Origin: DASQPR01 sp963836785
GTDB lineage: Bacteria > Actinomycetota > Actinomycetes > Mycobacteriales > Micromonosporaceae
DNA: 64,000 bases
Assembly: GCA_963836785.1 (NCBI GenBank)
Contig: CAWIKW010000005.1
Coordinates: forward strand, 124,001 to 188,000
Reading direction: 5' to 3'
The notes under the pieces are model-generated. The model was not told the DNA's origin. It saw only the letters and a list, made by a program, of their open reading frames with translations, and ran no database searches. The position numbers and the translations under genes were made by a program. Positions 40,584-49,800 of the stretch are shown here, one piece after another; the stretch's first letter is position 1; every line of letters begins with the position of its first letter.

Positions 40584-41866
40584 CCGCAACGACGCAGCAG
40601 CCGCCGCCGACGAGCGACGTCATCTGGCCCAGCACGTCGATCGCCGAGTTGACGCCGCTCGCCGACTATCTCGGTGCGATTCTTCGTGGACTCCGTCCGC
40701 TGCCGTCGCTGGAGATCGACCTGACGCAGGCGTACGGCAACGTGATCGCCGAGGACGTACACGCGCCGGGGCCGCTGCCGGCGTTCGACCACGCGGCGGT
40801 CGACGGCTACGCCGCGCGCTGCGAGGACCTGGCCGGCTGTGATCGCAACCGGCCGGCCCATCTCAGCGTCATCGGTGACCTGTCCGCGTCGAGTTGGCGC
40901 CCGGTGCGCCTGACGCCCGGCACGTGCTTTGCCGTTGCCGCCGGCGCGGCCTTGCCGGCGATGGCCGACGTCGTCGTGCCCACCAGCTACACCGACCAGG
41001 GCATCGCCGCCGTCGAAATCTTCCTGGCCCCCAAACGCGGGTACGGCATCCGCCGGGCCGGCGACGAACTCACTACCGGCGCACTGCTCGCCCCGGCCGG
41101 CGTGACCGTAACGCCGGCGATTGTCGCGGTCCTCGCCGCCGCCGGCGTCGGTCATGTGATGGTCCGGCCGAGCCCGCGTGTTGCCGTCGTCGCAACGGGT
41201 GACGAGCTTGTGGACACCGGGCGAGCGAGCCAGCCGGGACAGATCGTGGACGTGAACTCGCACGCGCTGACCGCGGCCGCGGCCGAAGCGGGCGCGCACG
41301 GTTACCGGCTCGGGATCTGCGACGACGACCCGGAGGGCCTGCGCGCCCTACTGGACGACCAGACGCTTCGCGCCGACCTAATCGTCACCACCGGCGGCAC
41401 CGGTGGCGGCCCGGGCGACATGCTGCGCCGGATCCTGTCCCGCGGCCCGGTCTCGTTCACCGACGTCTCGGTCTACCCCGGATCGTCGCTCGGCTTCGGC
41501 ACGATCGGCGGTGCGGAGGTCCCGATCGTTTGCCTGCCGGGCGATCCCGGCGCCGCCCTCGTCGGCTTCGAAGTGTTGGCGCGCCCGGTGATCCAGGTCC
41601 TCGCCGGCGCCGATCCCGTATTCCGGCCGAGTGTCCGCGCGCATCTACTCGAGACGATCTACTCACCGGCCGGGCTGCGCGAGTTCCGGCCCGCGTACGT
41701 GAGCGAACGTCGCGGCGGCGGATATACCGTGTCACCCTTGAATGGTGGCCCCTACACACTCTCTGGTCTGGCTGAGGCGAACGGCCTACTCGTGCTCGGG
41801 GAAAAGGTGATGACCGCGAGCGCCGGCTCCACCGTCGACGTGCTGTTGCTGGACCGACGGAAATGA
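40580..41866 (+). CDS. glp: gephyrin-like molybdotransferase (MoeA/Glp family)
   Basis: 428 residues with the MoeA domain order: N-terminal MoeA domain (LEIDLTQAYGNVIAEDV, FDHAAVDGYAAR), molybdopterin-binding domain (VAVVATGDELV, DVNSHAL, VTTGGTGGGPGDM, LPGDPGAALVGFEVLA) and C-terminal beta-barrel domain. In most MoeA enzymes the loop reads TTGG-x-S-x-G; here it is TTGGTGGG. Family knowledge: in Corynebacterium a MoeA paralogue in exactly this gene context, called Glp, binds FtsZ and a membrane receptor and acts in cell division. By position this gene is the Glp type, and any molybdenum role is doubtful. Coupled by ATGA overlaps to galU and to the next gene. Confidence 0.85.
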   Translation: MTATTQQPPPTSDVIWPSTSIAELTPLADYLGAILRGLRPLPSLEIDLTQAYGNVIAEDVHAPGPLPAFDHAAVDGYAARCEDLAGCDRNRPAHLSVIGDLSASSWRPVRLTPGTCFAVAAGAALPAMADVVVPTSYTDQGIAAVEIFLAPKRGYGIRRAGDELTTGALLAPAGVTVTPAIVAVLAAAGVGHVMVRPSPRVAVVATGDELVDTGRASQPGQIVDVNSHALTAAAAEAGAHGYRLGICDDDPEGLRALLDDQTLRADLIVTTGGTGGGPGDMLRRILSRGPVSFTDVSVYPGSSLGFGTIGGAEVPIVCLPGDPGAALVGFEVLARPVIQVLAGADPVFRPSVRAHLLETIYSPAGLREFRPAYVSERRGGGYTVSPLNGGPYTLSGLAEANGLLVLGEKVMTASAGSTVDVLLLDRRK

Positions 41867-42501
41867 ACTCTCCCGGGTGGCCGGTCATTCTTCGGGACGG
41901 AGCCGTCGAGCTGCGGCCGTATCGGCGCAGTGACGCCCGGGCGTGGTCCGATCTGCGCCGAGCGAACGAGTCATGGCTCGCACCGTGGGAGCCGACCATG
42001 CTCGGCAACTGGTACGAGCTGAACTCCCCGCTCGCGTACCGCTCGCTGTTTCGTGAACTCCGCCGGACCGCACGTGACGGCGCGGCAATGCCGTTCGCGA
42101 TCTGGCTGATCGACGGTCGGACGGAACGGATGGTCGGCCAGCTCACGATCGGCAACATTGTCCGGCGCGCGTTCTGCTCGGGCCATGCCGGCTACTGGGT
42201 CGATGCGGCGGCGGCCGGCCGGGGCGTGATGCCGACGGCGCTCGCGCTCGCCACCGATCACGCGTTCCGCTACGGCGGCATGCACCGGATGGAAGTGAAC
42301 ATCCGGCCGGAGAATGGTCCGTCCCGGCGGGTCGTCGAGAAGCTCGGATTCCGCGAAGAGGCCCTGCACGTGCGTTACCTCCACATCGATGGCGCGTGGC
42401 GGGACCATGTCGGGTACGCGGTCACCGCGGAGGAGGTCGCCGCCGACGGCGGATTGCTCGCCCGGTGGCACCGGACCCGCCACGGCTCACAGGCGCGTTG
42501 A
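41863..42501 (+). CDS. RimJ/RimL-type GNAT N-acetyltransferase
   Basis: 212 residues. RimJ-like layout: VELRPYRRSDARAWSDLRRAN at the start, FAIWLIDGRTERMVGQLTIGNI, the acetyl-CoA region GYWVDAAAAGRGVMPTALALA (the R-G-V-M-P form typical of these enzymes), HRMEVNIRPENGPSRRVVEKLGF and RDHVGYAVT at the end. Probably acetylates a protein N-terminus. It begins inside the last codons of the preceding gene (ATGA) and belongs to the galU operon, an order conserved in actinobacteria. Confidence 0.88.
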   Translation: MNSPGWPVILRDGAVELRPYRRSDARAWSDLRRANESWLAPWEPTMLGNWYELNSPLAYRSLFRELRRTARDGAAMPFAIWLIDGRTERMVGQLTIGNIVRRAFCSGHAGYWVDAAAAGRGVMPTALALATDHAFRYGGMHRMEVNIRPENGPSRRVVEKLGFREEALHVRYLHIDGAWRDHVGYAVTAEEVAADGGLLARWHRTRHGSQAR

Positions 42502-42689
42502 GGTTCGCCGTACCGGCGGATGGGTGTTCGCCGCGGAACGCGCCCGCTTCGCCGGCCCGACACGCGGCGTCGATGCGGTAATCCCGCCGATGGCCGGCGC
42601 GCGGCCGTAACCTCAGGTAGCCGGAAATGACACGCATGTGATTTACCGGCACGACTGGTGAATGGCCGCAGGGACGAAGTGGGGTGTGG

Positions 42690-43622
42690 GTGCCGACCTC
42701 GGTGCTCCTCGCCGTGCTCGCCGCCGCCGCGCTGCTCGCGCTCGCACCCGCTCTTGTCCGGCGGTACGACGCGACCGAACGGCTGGCGGCCGAGCGGGCG
42801 CAGTCGACGGCGCGCGTGCTGGATCGCAAGCGCCGTCGCCGGACCGTGCCCGGACCACGACCGCTCTACGCCCCGCGGATCGTCATGGCCGAGAACGTCA
42901 CCGAGGGCGCGGCCGGGGACGCGATTGGGGCGCCACCGGCGACCGTGTCCGCACTGCAGATGGCCACTGTGGAGATCTGGACTGTCGCCGTCGCCGGTGA
43001 TGTCAGCGGCGGCACGGGCGGCTCGGCGACGGCAGTCGGCCGGGCGGTCTGGCTTCCGATCGGGCCGAGTAGCCACGGGCTACGCCGCCACGCCGGGGTG
43101 CGCCCCGGTGAGACCGGTCGGGGACGTGGCGCCGGACCGTCACGCCAGCGGGAACGTAGGCGGGCTGCTCGCCAGCGCCAGCGGGTGCCACAGGCGCCGG
43201 CGGTCTACCGTCGCCGTCGCGTTCTGCTGAGCCTCGTGGTGTTCAACGCAGTCGAGCTTGTCGGCGTCTTTACGGTCAGTCCCGGGTTCTGGACCGGTTT
43301 CGGTGTCACGTCGTTGATGCTCGTTGGCTACCTCGTCCACCTGCGAAACGAGGCACTGGCTGGCGCCCGTCGAGCCCGGGTCGCCCGGCGGCGTGCGGCC
43401 GTCGTCGCCGCCGTACAGGCCGAGATCCGGCAGGAGCAGGCGCGGCGCGCGGCCACTCGCCGCGATGCGCTGCGCCGGGCCGCGGCCGCTCGCGCCGCCG
43501 CCCAGCGGGAGGCGGTGCGGCTCACCCAGCGGTACGTGGACTTCGACCCGGCTCGGCGGATCCGGGTGCGCGGTCAGTCGTACGAGACCGGTGGCTGGGA
43601 CGGTCGCGCTGTCGGTCAGTGA
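42690..43622 (+). CDS. sepX: SepX/GlpR-type divisome membrane protein
   Basis: About 310 residues. An N-terminal helix (SVLLAVLAAAALLALAPALV) leads to an Arg/Ala cytoplasmic segment (TERLAAERAQSTARVLDRKRR split by the usual spacing). Then come a variable linker (~60-170), two central helices (VLLSLVVFNAVELVGVFTV and GFGVTSLMLVGYLVHL) and a C-terminal Arg/Ala coiled coil of ~90 residues. This layout and its place after galU-glp-acetyltransferase match SepX of Streptomyces and GlpR of Corynebacterium, membrane proteins of the division machinery. GTG 42690 gives an N-terminus (MPTSV) like the family; GTG 42684 is also possible. The middle linker is less conserved than the ends. Confidence 0.78.
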   Translation: MPTSVLLAVLAAAALLALAPALVRRYDATERLAAERAQSTARVLDRKRRRRTVPGPRPLYAPRIVMAENVTEGAAGDAIGAPPATVSALQMATVEIWTVAVAGDVSGGTGGSATAVGRAVWLPIGPSSHGLRRHAGVRPGETGRGRGAGPSRQRERRRAARQRQRVPQAPAVYRRRRVLLSLVVFNAVELVGVFTVSPGFWTGFGVTSLMLVGYLVHLRNEALAGARRARVARRRAAVVAAVQAEIRQEQARRAATRRDALRRAAAARAAAQREAVRLTQRYVDFDPARRIRVRGQSYETGGWDGRAVGQ

Positions 43623-43734
43623 TCTTGAACTCTCCTAGGGTGGCCAGGGGTCGGGCGCGTTCGGTCGGTTCGCCGGTCCGCTCGGCAACCTGTTACTCTG
43701 ATCGCCGGTCGGTTCGCCATAGCGCGGCCGGCAT

Positions 43735-43808
43735 GGGGTTGTGGCGCAGCCTGGTAGCGCACCTCGTTCGCATCGAGGGGGTCAGGGGTTCGAATCCCCT
43801 CAACTCCA
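43735..43808 (+). tRNA. tRNA-Ala (anticodon CGC)
   Basis: 74 bases folding as a full cloverleaf: acceptor GGGGTTG/CAACTCC, D stem GCGC/GCGC, anticodon stem CCTCG/CGAGG with loop TTCGCAT, and T arm AGGGG-TTCGAAT-CCCCT. The discriminator base is A; the CCA end is not encoded. A terminator follows, and a damaged copy of the 3' half lies at 51539. Confidence 0.95.
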
Positions 43809-43817
43809 CCCCAGATC

Positions 43818-43851
43818 AAAGGCCACCTCGCGTATCGAAGAGGTGGCCTTT
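43818..43851 (+). terminator. terminator after tRNA-Ala
   Basis: 12-bp stem AAAGGCCACCTC with its complement at 43840-43851, 10-base loop, right arm ending in a T run. It begins nine bases after the tRNA. Confidence 0.88.
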
Positions 43852-44228
43852 TGGATCTGCACCGCCACCCGGGGATGAACTCCAACCCGACGAGCAGCGA
43901 AGCACACACTCGACGAGTGGTATGCACAGAGATCACCCGAATCGCCCGGTCTTCTCCTCCGGGCATTGATTGATCGGTGAACTCTGTGGGTCAATGGCGG
44001 GGCCGAACGCCGTCGTGAAGATCTAAACCGTCGATTGCCGGGCTGGCCCGGTGGCCTTCCGATCGCGATCTTGGCTCACCCTCCTCATCGGCGGACTCTG
44101 GCCGATCAGGCAGTCGTGAGGAGGCTGCGCAGCGTCGCGGCCAGGCGCGGCGAGGTAAAGCACCGTGTCAGGGGTCGTGTCAGAGGCGTGGCAGGGGCGT
44201 GTCAGGCAAGCCGCCGATGGTTGGTCGC
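43852..44228. other. 377-bp region between tRNA-Ala and the ABC operon
   Basis: No gene recognised. Three to four GTGTCAGG-like direct repeats at about 44162-44206, just before the start of the ABC gene, may be an operator. If the island model is right, this is the left arm, where an integrase might have been; none remains. Confidence 0.45.
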
Positions 44229-45167
44229 ATGACAAGTTCAGCGATTGCAGCTTCAGGGCTGCGGAAGGCATTCGGGGACAAGATCGTCCTCGATGGCATC
44301 GATCTAGATGTTCGTGCGGGTACGGTTTTTTCCCTGCTCGGCCCGAATGGGGCGGGTAAGACAACGGCGGTGAACGTGCTGACCACGTTGATGAAGGCCG
44401 ACGGTGGGACGGTACGCGTTGCCGGGCATGACGTTGCGACCGAGACCAAAAAGGTGCGCGCGGTAATCGGGGTCACCGGTCAGTTCGCCGCAGTGGACGA
44501 ACTGCTGACGGGCCAAGAGAACATGCAGCTGATGGCGGATCTCAAGCGCGTCGGCTCCGGCGAGCGGGTTATCACGCGGTTGCTGGAGCGGTTCGATCTG
44601 GTGGAGGCGGCGCCGAAGATGGTGGCGACCTATTCCGGGGGTATGCGCCGGAAGCTGGATCTGGCGATGACGCTGGTCGGCAATCCACAGATCATTTTCC
44701 TGGACGAGCCGACGACGGGACTGGATCCGCGCAGCCGTCGCACGATGTGGACGATCATCCGCGAGTTGGTGGCCGATGGTGTGACCATTTTCCTTACCAC
44801 CCAATACCTTGACGAAGCCGATCAGCTCGCCGATCGGATCGCTGTACTCGATCAGGGCCGCCTGGTCGCGCAAGGTACTCCCGACGACCTCAAACGCCAG
44901 GCCCCCGGAAGTCATGTCCGGCTCCGGTTCGCCGACGCCTCCGGACTCGAGGCGGCGGCGCGGGTCCTGACCGGCTCCACGCGGGACGACCAGGACCTGA
45001 CCTTGCGGGTTCCCAGCGATGGTGGGGCGAAATCGTTGCGGGCTCTGCTCAATGAACTCGATGAGCATTTGATCGATGTCGAAGAGTTCTCCGTGCACAC
45101 ACCGGACCTCGATGACGTCTTCCTGGCCCTGACCGGCCGCACCGGCACGGAGGTGAACGCACAATGA
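44229..45167 (+). CDS. DrrA-type ABC exporter ATP-binding protein
   Basis: 312 residues. Walker A GPNGAGKTTA, Q-loop VTGQFAAVDE, signature YSGGMRRKLDLA, Walker B IIFLDEPTTGLD, and H-loop with Gln in place of His (LTTQYLDEAD), a known feature of this drug-resistance group. The C-terminal DUF4162-like region (~215-312) ends in TPDLDDVFLALTG. From the DrrA family, which exports antibiotics or lipids with a DrrB permease. ATG 44229; the stop overlaps the permease start by ATGA. Confidence 0.92.
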   Translation: MTSSAIAASGLRKAFGDKIVLDGIDLDVRAGTVFSLLGPNGAGKTTAVNVLTTLMKADGGTVRVAGHDVATETKKVRAVIGVTGQFAAVDELLTGQENMQLMADLKRVGSGERVITRLLERFDLVEAAPKMVATYSGGMRRKLDLAMTLVGNPQIIFLDEPTTGLDPRSRRTMWTIIRELVADGVTIFLTTQYLDEADQLADRIAVLDQGRLVAQGTPDDLKRQAPGSHVRLRFADASGLEAAARVLTGSTRDDQDLTLRVPSDGGAKSLRALLNELDEHLIDVEEFSVHTPDLDDVFLALTGRTGTEVNAQ

Positions 45168-45907
45168 GTACCGATTCGACGATCATGTTGCGTCGCAATT
45201 TCAAACACACCCTCCGGAATCCGACCGCGGTGTTCAACGCGGTCTTGTTTCCGATCGTGCTTATGTTGATGTTCGTATATGTACTCGGCGGCGCTTTCAA
45301 TGTCGGCGTCCACTACATCGATTACGCAACTCCGGGTCTGATCGTGATGGCCATCAGCTACGGGTTGAGCGCGACCTCGACAGCGGTGAACTCCGACATG
45401 ACGAAGGGGATCATCAACCGGTTCAAGGTCATGGATATCTCCCGTGGCGCCGTACTGACCGGTCATGTTGTCGCCAGCATGCTGCGCAGTTTGGTAGCCA
45501 TTGCGGCCATCATCGGCACGGCGTTCCTGCTGGGATTCCGTCCGTCCGCGAGTTTCGGCGAATGGATCGCTGCGATCGGTGTCATCGTGCTGATCGGTTT
45601 CGCGACCAGCTGGCTCTCGGTCGCCATGGGATTGGCTGCGAAAACTGTGGAATCGGCGGGCTTGGCCACCGTTCCGCTGATCTTGCTGCCGTTTCTGAGT
45701 AGCGCGATCGTACCGGCCGACAAGATGGGTGCTGGCGTACGGCAATTCGCGGAGTATCAGCCCTTCACGCCGATCATCGAAACCTTGCGCGGGTTGCTGA
45801 GCGGCGCACCGTCAGCCGGCGACGTGATCGCCGCCCTCGCCTGGTCCGTCGGGATCGCCCTCGTCGGGTACCTGTGGGCGCTTGCCACGTTCAAGAAGCG
45901 GGCGTGA
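45164..45907 (+). CDS. DrrB-type ABC-2 exporter permease
   Basis: 247 residues with six membrane helices. A cytoplasmic coupling N-terminus (MLRRNFKHTLRNP) is followed by VLFPIVLMLMFVYVLGGAF. The ABC-2 motif region is INRFKVMDISRGAVLTGHVVA, and the end QPFTPIIETLRGLLSG is typical. It pairs with the ATPase upstream, with which it is translationally coupled. A relic of the last 22 codons of a related permease lies at 46944. Confidence 0.9.
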   Translation: MSTDSTIMLRRNFKHTLRNPTAVFNAVLFPIVLMLMFVYVLGGAFNVGVHYIDYATPGLIVMAISYGLSATSTAVNSDMTKGIINRFKVMDISRGAVLTGHVVASMLRSLVAIAAIIGTAFLLGFRPSASFGEWIAAIGVIVLIGFATSWLSVAMGLAAKTVESAGLATVPLILLPFLSSAIVPADKMGAGVRQFAEYQPFTPIIETLRGLLSGAPSAGDVIAALAWSVGIALVGYLWALATFKKRA

Positions 45908-45917
45908 CCTCTCGGGC

Positions 45918-45957
45918 GATGCCGCCGACCAACAGATGATGCCGCCCACCACCAGAT
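45918..45957 (+). repeat. 20-bp direct repeat, two units
   Basis: GATGCCGCC-G/C-ACCA-A/C-CAGAT at 45918-45937 and 45938-45957, between the permease and DUF4097 genes, directly before the GAGGAG ribosome site. Possibly an operator. Confidence 0.65.
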
Positions 45958-45984
45958 CAAGTAGAAGATAAGAGGAGATTTGTC

Positions 45985-46821
45985 ATGCCTACGTTCACCA
46001 CGCCAGGGCCCATCGCCGCGACGGTGCAAGTCGCCGGTGCTCAGGTGCGGGTCACCGCGAGTGACCGGACCGACACCGTGGTGCTGGTCGAGCCCATCAA
46101 CGAGGCGAGCCGGTCGGACGTCAAGGTGGCCAACAAGACCAAGGTCGATTTCGCCGGCGGTCAGCTATCGGTCAAAACGACCACCCCGGGAGACAAGAAC
46201 GGTTCGGTCGCCATCACCATCGACCTGCCCGCCGGCTCCAGCCTGGTCGCGTACCTAGCGCACTCAGGGGTTCAGGCTGACGGTTCATTTGGCGAGTGCG
46301 AGCTGCACATGGCATCGGGTCGGGTCCAGCTGGATCGCATCAACGCGCTGCAGGCGAACATCGCGGCCGGTGAGGTCGCGATCGGCCACATCGCCGGGCG
46401 CGCCAAAATCGACGGTCGGGCGGTCGGCGTGCGGATCAGCGAGGTCGAGGGCACTGTCGGGTTCTCGAGCTCGGGCGGGCAGATCTGGATCGGTCACGCC
46501 TCGGCCGACATCGATCTCAGCAGTGGCAGCGGCGGCTTCGACGTCGACCGCGCCGACGGCAGCGTCACCGCCAAGACAGGCAACGGTGCCATTCGGATCG
46601 GCCGGTTGACACACGGTCAGGCGGAGCTGATGAACGGCTCAGGAAACATCGAGGTCGGCATCAGCGAGGGCACCGCTGCCTGGGTGGACGCCAACAGCGA
46701 GCGAGGTTCGGTGCGCAACTCCGTTCCGTCGCAAGCGAACCCCGACACGTCCGACAACAAGGTCACGGTCCACGCCCGTACCCGGCACGGCGACATCGTC
46801 ATTCAACGCGCAGCAAGCTGA
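45985..46821 (+). CDS. DUF4097 beta-solenoid protein
   Basis: 278 residues, a DUF4097/adhesin-like beta-solenoid with many short strands (GRVQLDRINALQANIAAGEV, GHIAGRAKIDGRAVGVRISE, GSVTAKTGNGAIRIGRL, GNIEVGISEG). No signal peptide or membrane helix is visible, so it seems cytoplasmic. DUF4097 proteins often sit next to ABC-2 exporters in actinobacteria, suggesting a linked role. A strong ribosome site AAGAGGAGA lies upstream and a terminator follows, so this is the last gene of the ABC operon. Confidence 0.85.
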   Translation: MPTFTTPGPIAATVQVAGAQVRVTASDRTDTVVLVEPINEASRSDVKVANKTKVDFAGGQLSVKTTTPGDKNGSVAITIDLPAGSSLVAYLAHSGVQADGSFGECELHMASGRVQLDRINALQANIAAGEVAIGHIAGRAKIDGRAVGVRISEVEGTVGFSSSGGQIWIGHASADIDLSSGSGGFDVDRADGSVTAKTGNGAIRIGRLTHGQAELMNGSGNIEVGISEGTAAWVDANSERGSVRNSVPSQANPDTSDNKVTVHARTRHGDIVIQRAAS

Positions 46822-49800
46822 GCTGAAACGCGACGGCGCCATGGTGGCGCCGTCGCGTGTGGCGAGAGTAAACGCACGACCTATCCGGGCGTTCCCAGGA
46901 GATTGCCGATGATCTAACGCTGTGACGATCGGCTCGCCCCCACGCCTGGTCGGTCGGAATCCCCCTCGTCGGGTATCTGTGCGCGCTGGCCACATTCAAG
47001 CGGCGAGCGTGACCTTGACCAGCTGCAGACCAGCTTGTCTGCGTCCCTTCCCGAGCCGCCTCGGCGAACCGCGCGTCGCCGAGGCGGCCCCGCGCAAACT
47101 GTTCGATCCGGGCCACGTCAGGGTGAGAACGATCCGTCAGCCCGCGCACGCCGGCGCTTGCCGCGAGCAGCCGCGCGGCCTGCTCGTACTGGTCGCGGCG
47201 CAGTGCCAGGTCCGCGACCCCGACAAGTACCTGCGCGATCAGGGGAGCGTGCCCCGCCTCCGACGCCGCCTGGCAGGCCGAGGCGCGGTGCGTACGGGCC
47301 TCGCTGAGATCGTCGGCAAGGTAGCCGAGCAGGTCGTGTGTCACCGCGCGGATGTTCGCCTGCTCCGCTTCGTCGCCCAGCACGGATGTCGCGACGCCGA
47401 GTTGCTGGTACGCCTCCTCGGCGTCGCCGCGCCAGCGAGCGAGTTCCGCCTGCGAGAGGGCCAGTACTGCCAGCGCACCCGGCCACGTGACCCGTTCCGC
47501 GCACCGCTGCGCCTCAGCTACGGCGGCTGCGCTGGAGTCCTCATCGCCCAGCAGCCAGTACAGCTGTGCCAGCCGCGACCGCATCCGGATGATGTCGTCG
47601 ATGGCACCGACCTCGGTGACGACCGCGACCGCCTGTTCGTAGTGCTCGCACGCACCGGCGAACTCGCCGCGCACGGCGATCCGCTCTGCCAGCTCGGTCA
47701 AGGCGAACGAGATCCCGAAGCGTTCGCCGAGGGCCCGAAACTCGGCGAGAGCCGTCTCGAGATACGTGTCCGCGTCCCGCCCGTCCTGGCCGAGCATGAT
47801 CCGCATCTTGCCGAGGTGCAGCCGGGCCAGTGCGCGCACCCAGGGGTCCTCGTCGTCCAGCAACGGTTCCCATGCGGGCAGGAACGCGTCCGGCGCCTGC
47901 AACATGCGTTCCAGCGGGGCGACGAGCCTCATCCCCGGGTGACGGCTCTGACCGCGTTGGCTGAGCCGGTACGCCTTGTGAATCCACTCCGCCGCCTGGT
48001 GTTCGTCGCCCGGCCCGGAACTCACGAACAGCACGACAAGCGCGTACACCGTGGCCCGGATCTCATCGGTCACTTCGCCGAACGTTTCAGTGGCCGCGGT
48101 GATCAGCTCCATGCCTTCGGTCTTATGGCCGCCGAGCCACCAGTACCAGCCGGCGGCCGCCGCGAGCCGCATCGCGGCGTGGGCCTCGCCGGCCGCGAGC
48201 GCGCCACGCATCGCCGAACCGATGTTGTCGTGCTCGATCTCGAGCGTGGCGAGCCATTTCAATTGCTCGGCGCGGCGAAGATGCGGCTCCGCGGTCTCCG
48301 TGAGTTCGGTGAAGTAGTCCAGATGCGCCTGGCGAGCCAGGTCCGATTCTCCCGCCTCCGCGAGCCGGTGCCCGGCGTACTCCTTGATCGTGCCGAGCAT
48401 CCGGTAGCGCGGCGCGCCGTTGCCCTCGGCAACCAGCAGCGATTTCTCGGCCAGCGAGGTGAGCAACTCGAGCACCTCTTCTTTTTCGACCCCGTCGCCG
48501 GCGCAGACCCGCTCGGCCGCTTCCAAGCTCGCCCCGCCGGAGAACACCGAGAGCCTGCGAAGGACGGTCCGTTCGGCGTCGGTGAGCAACTCCCAGCTCC
48601 AGTCGACCACCGCCCGCAGCGTCCGGTGCCGTGGCAGCGCGGTACGGCTGCCGCCGGTCAGCAGGCGGAAGCGGTCGTCGAGCCGGTGGGCGAGTTGATC
48701 GAGGGACATGGTGCGCAATCTGGCTGCGGCCAATTCGATCGCCAGCGGCATGCCGTCCAGCGCCCGGCAAACGCGCACCATCGTCGACAACGTCCGGGCA
48801 TCGACCGCGAAATCCTTGCGCACCGCGGCCGCCCGGTCCAGCAGCAACCGGACGGCCGGAGAGGACTCGATCTCGCTGGAGCTGGCGTCCCCTTCCGGCA
48901 AGGCCAGCGGCTCGACCAGCCACAGCGCCTCACCGGTGATGCCGAGCGGCTCCCGGCTCGTCGCCAGGATCCGCAGCCGCCGGCACTCCCCGAGCACGCG
49001 ATGGGCGAACGCCGCCGCCGACTCGATCACGTGCTCACAGTTGTCCAGAATCAGCAGCGCCTCCCGCTCGCGGATCGCCGCGATGAGCCGGTCCGTCAGA
49101 TCCGCGTTCGGAGCCTCGCCAAGCAGCGCATCCCGCATGCCAAGCCCGGCGAGTGTCGACTGCGCCACGTCACCATCCGCGCCGATGGCGGCGAGCTCGA
49201 CCAACCAGACCCCGTCCGGCATGTCGCCGAGCAGCGTGCGCGCAGTCTCCGTGGCCAGCCTGGTCTTCCCCGAACCGCCCGGTCCGATCAGGGTGGTAAG
49301 CCGATGTTCCGCGACGAGTTCGCGGACTACGACGACATCAGCCTCCTTGCCGACGAAGCTAGTCAGCTCGGCGCGCAAGTTAGTCTTCCGCTCCTCCTCC
49401 CGTCGTCCCACATCGCCCCGCAGCAACGCGACGTGCAACGCGGACAACTCCGGCGAGGGATCGACGCCCAGCGCATCGGCCAAGGCTTCTCTCGTGCGCT
49501 GGTACGCCAGCAGCGCCTCGCTGCGGCGACCGGCCGCCACGAGGGCGCGCATCAGCGCAGCGACCAGCCGTTCTCGCAGCGGATGCGCGGCCACCAAGTC
49601 GGTCAGCTCCGCGACCAGCTCCGCACCGTGGCCGAGGCCGACCTCCGCATCGAACCGATCCTCCAGAGCAGTCAGGCGCAGCCCCTCGAGCCGCGCGACC
49701 GCCGCGTCAAACGCCGCACTATCCGGCAAACCGACATCCTGCATCGCCGCACCGCGCCACAATCCGACGGCCTCGCGGAGCAGTCGTACCCGCCGTGGAC

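Noticed and set aside
43808..44228. Integrase gene next to tRNA-Ala
   Set aside because: No frame with tyrosine or serine recombinase motifs (R-H-R-Y) was seen on either strand.
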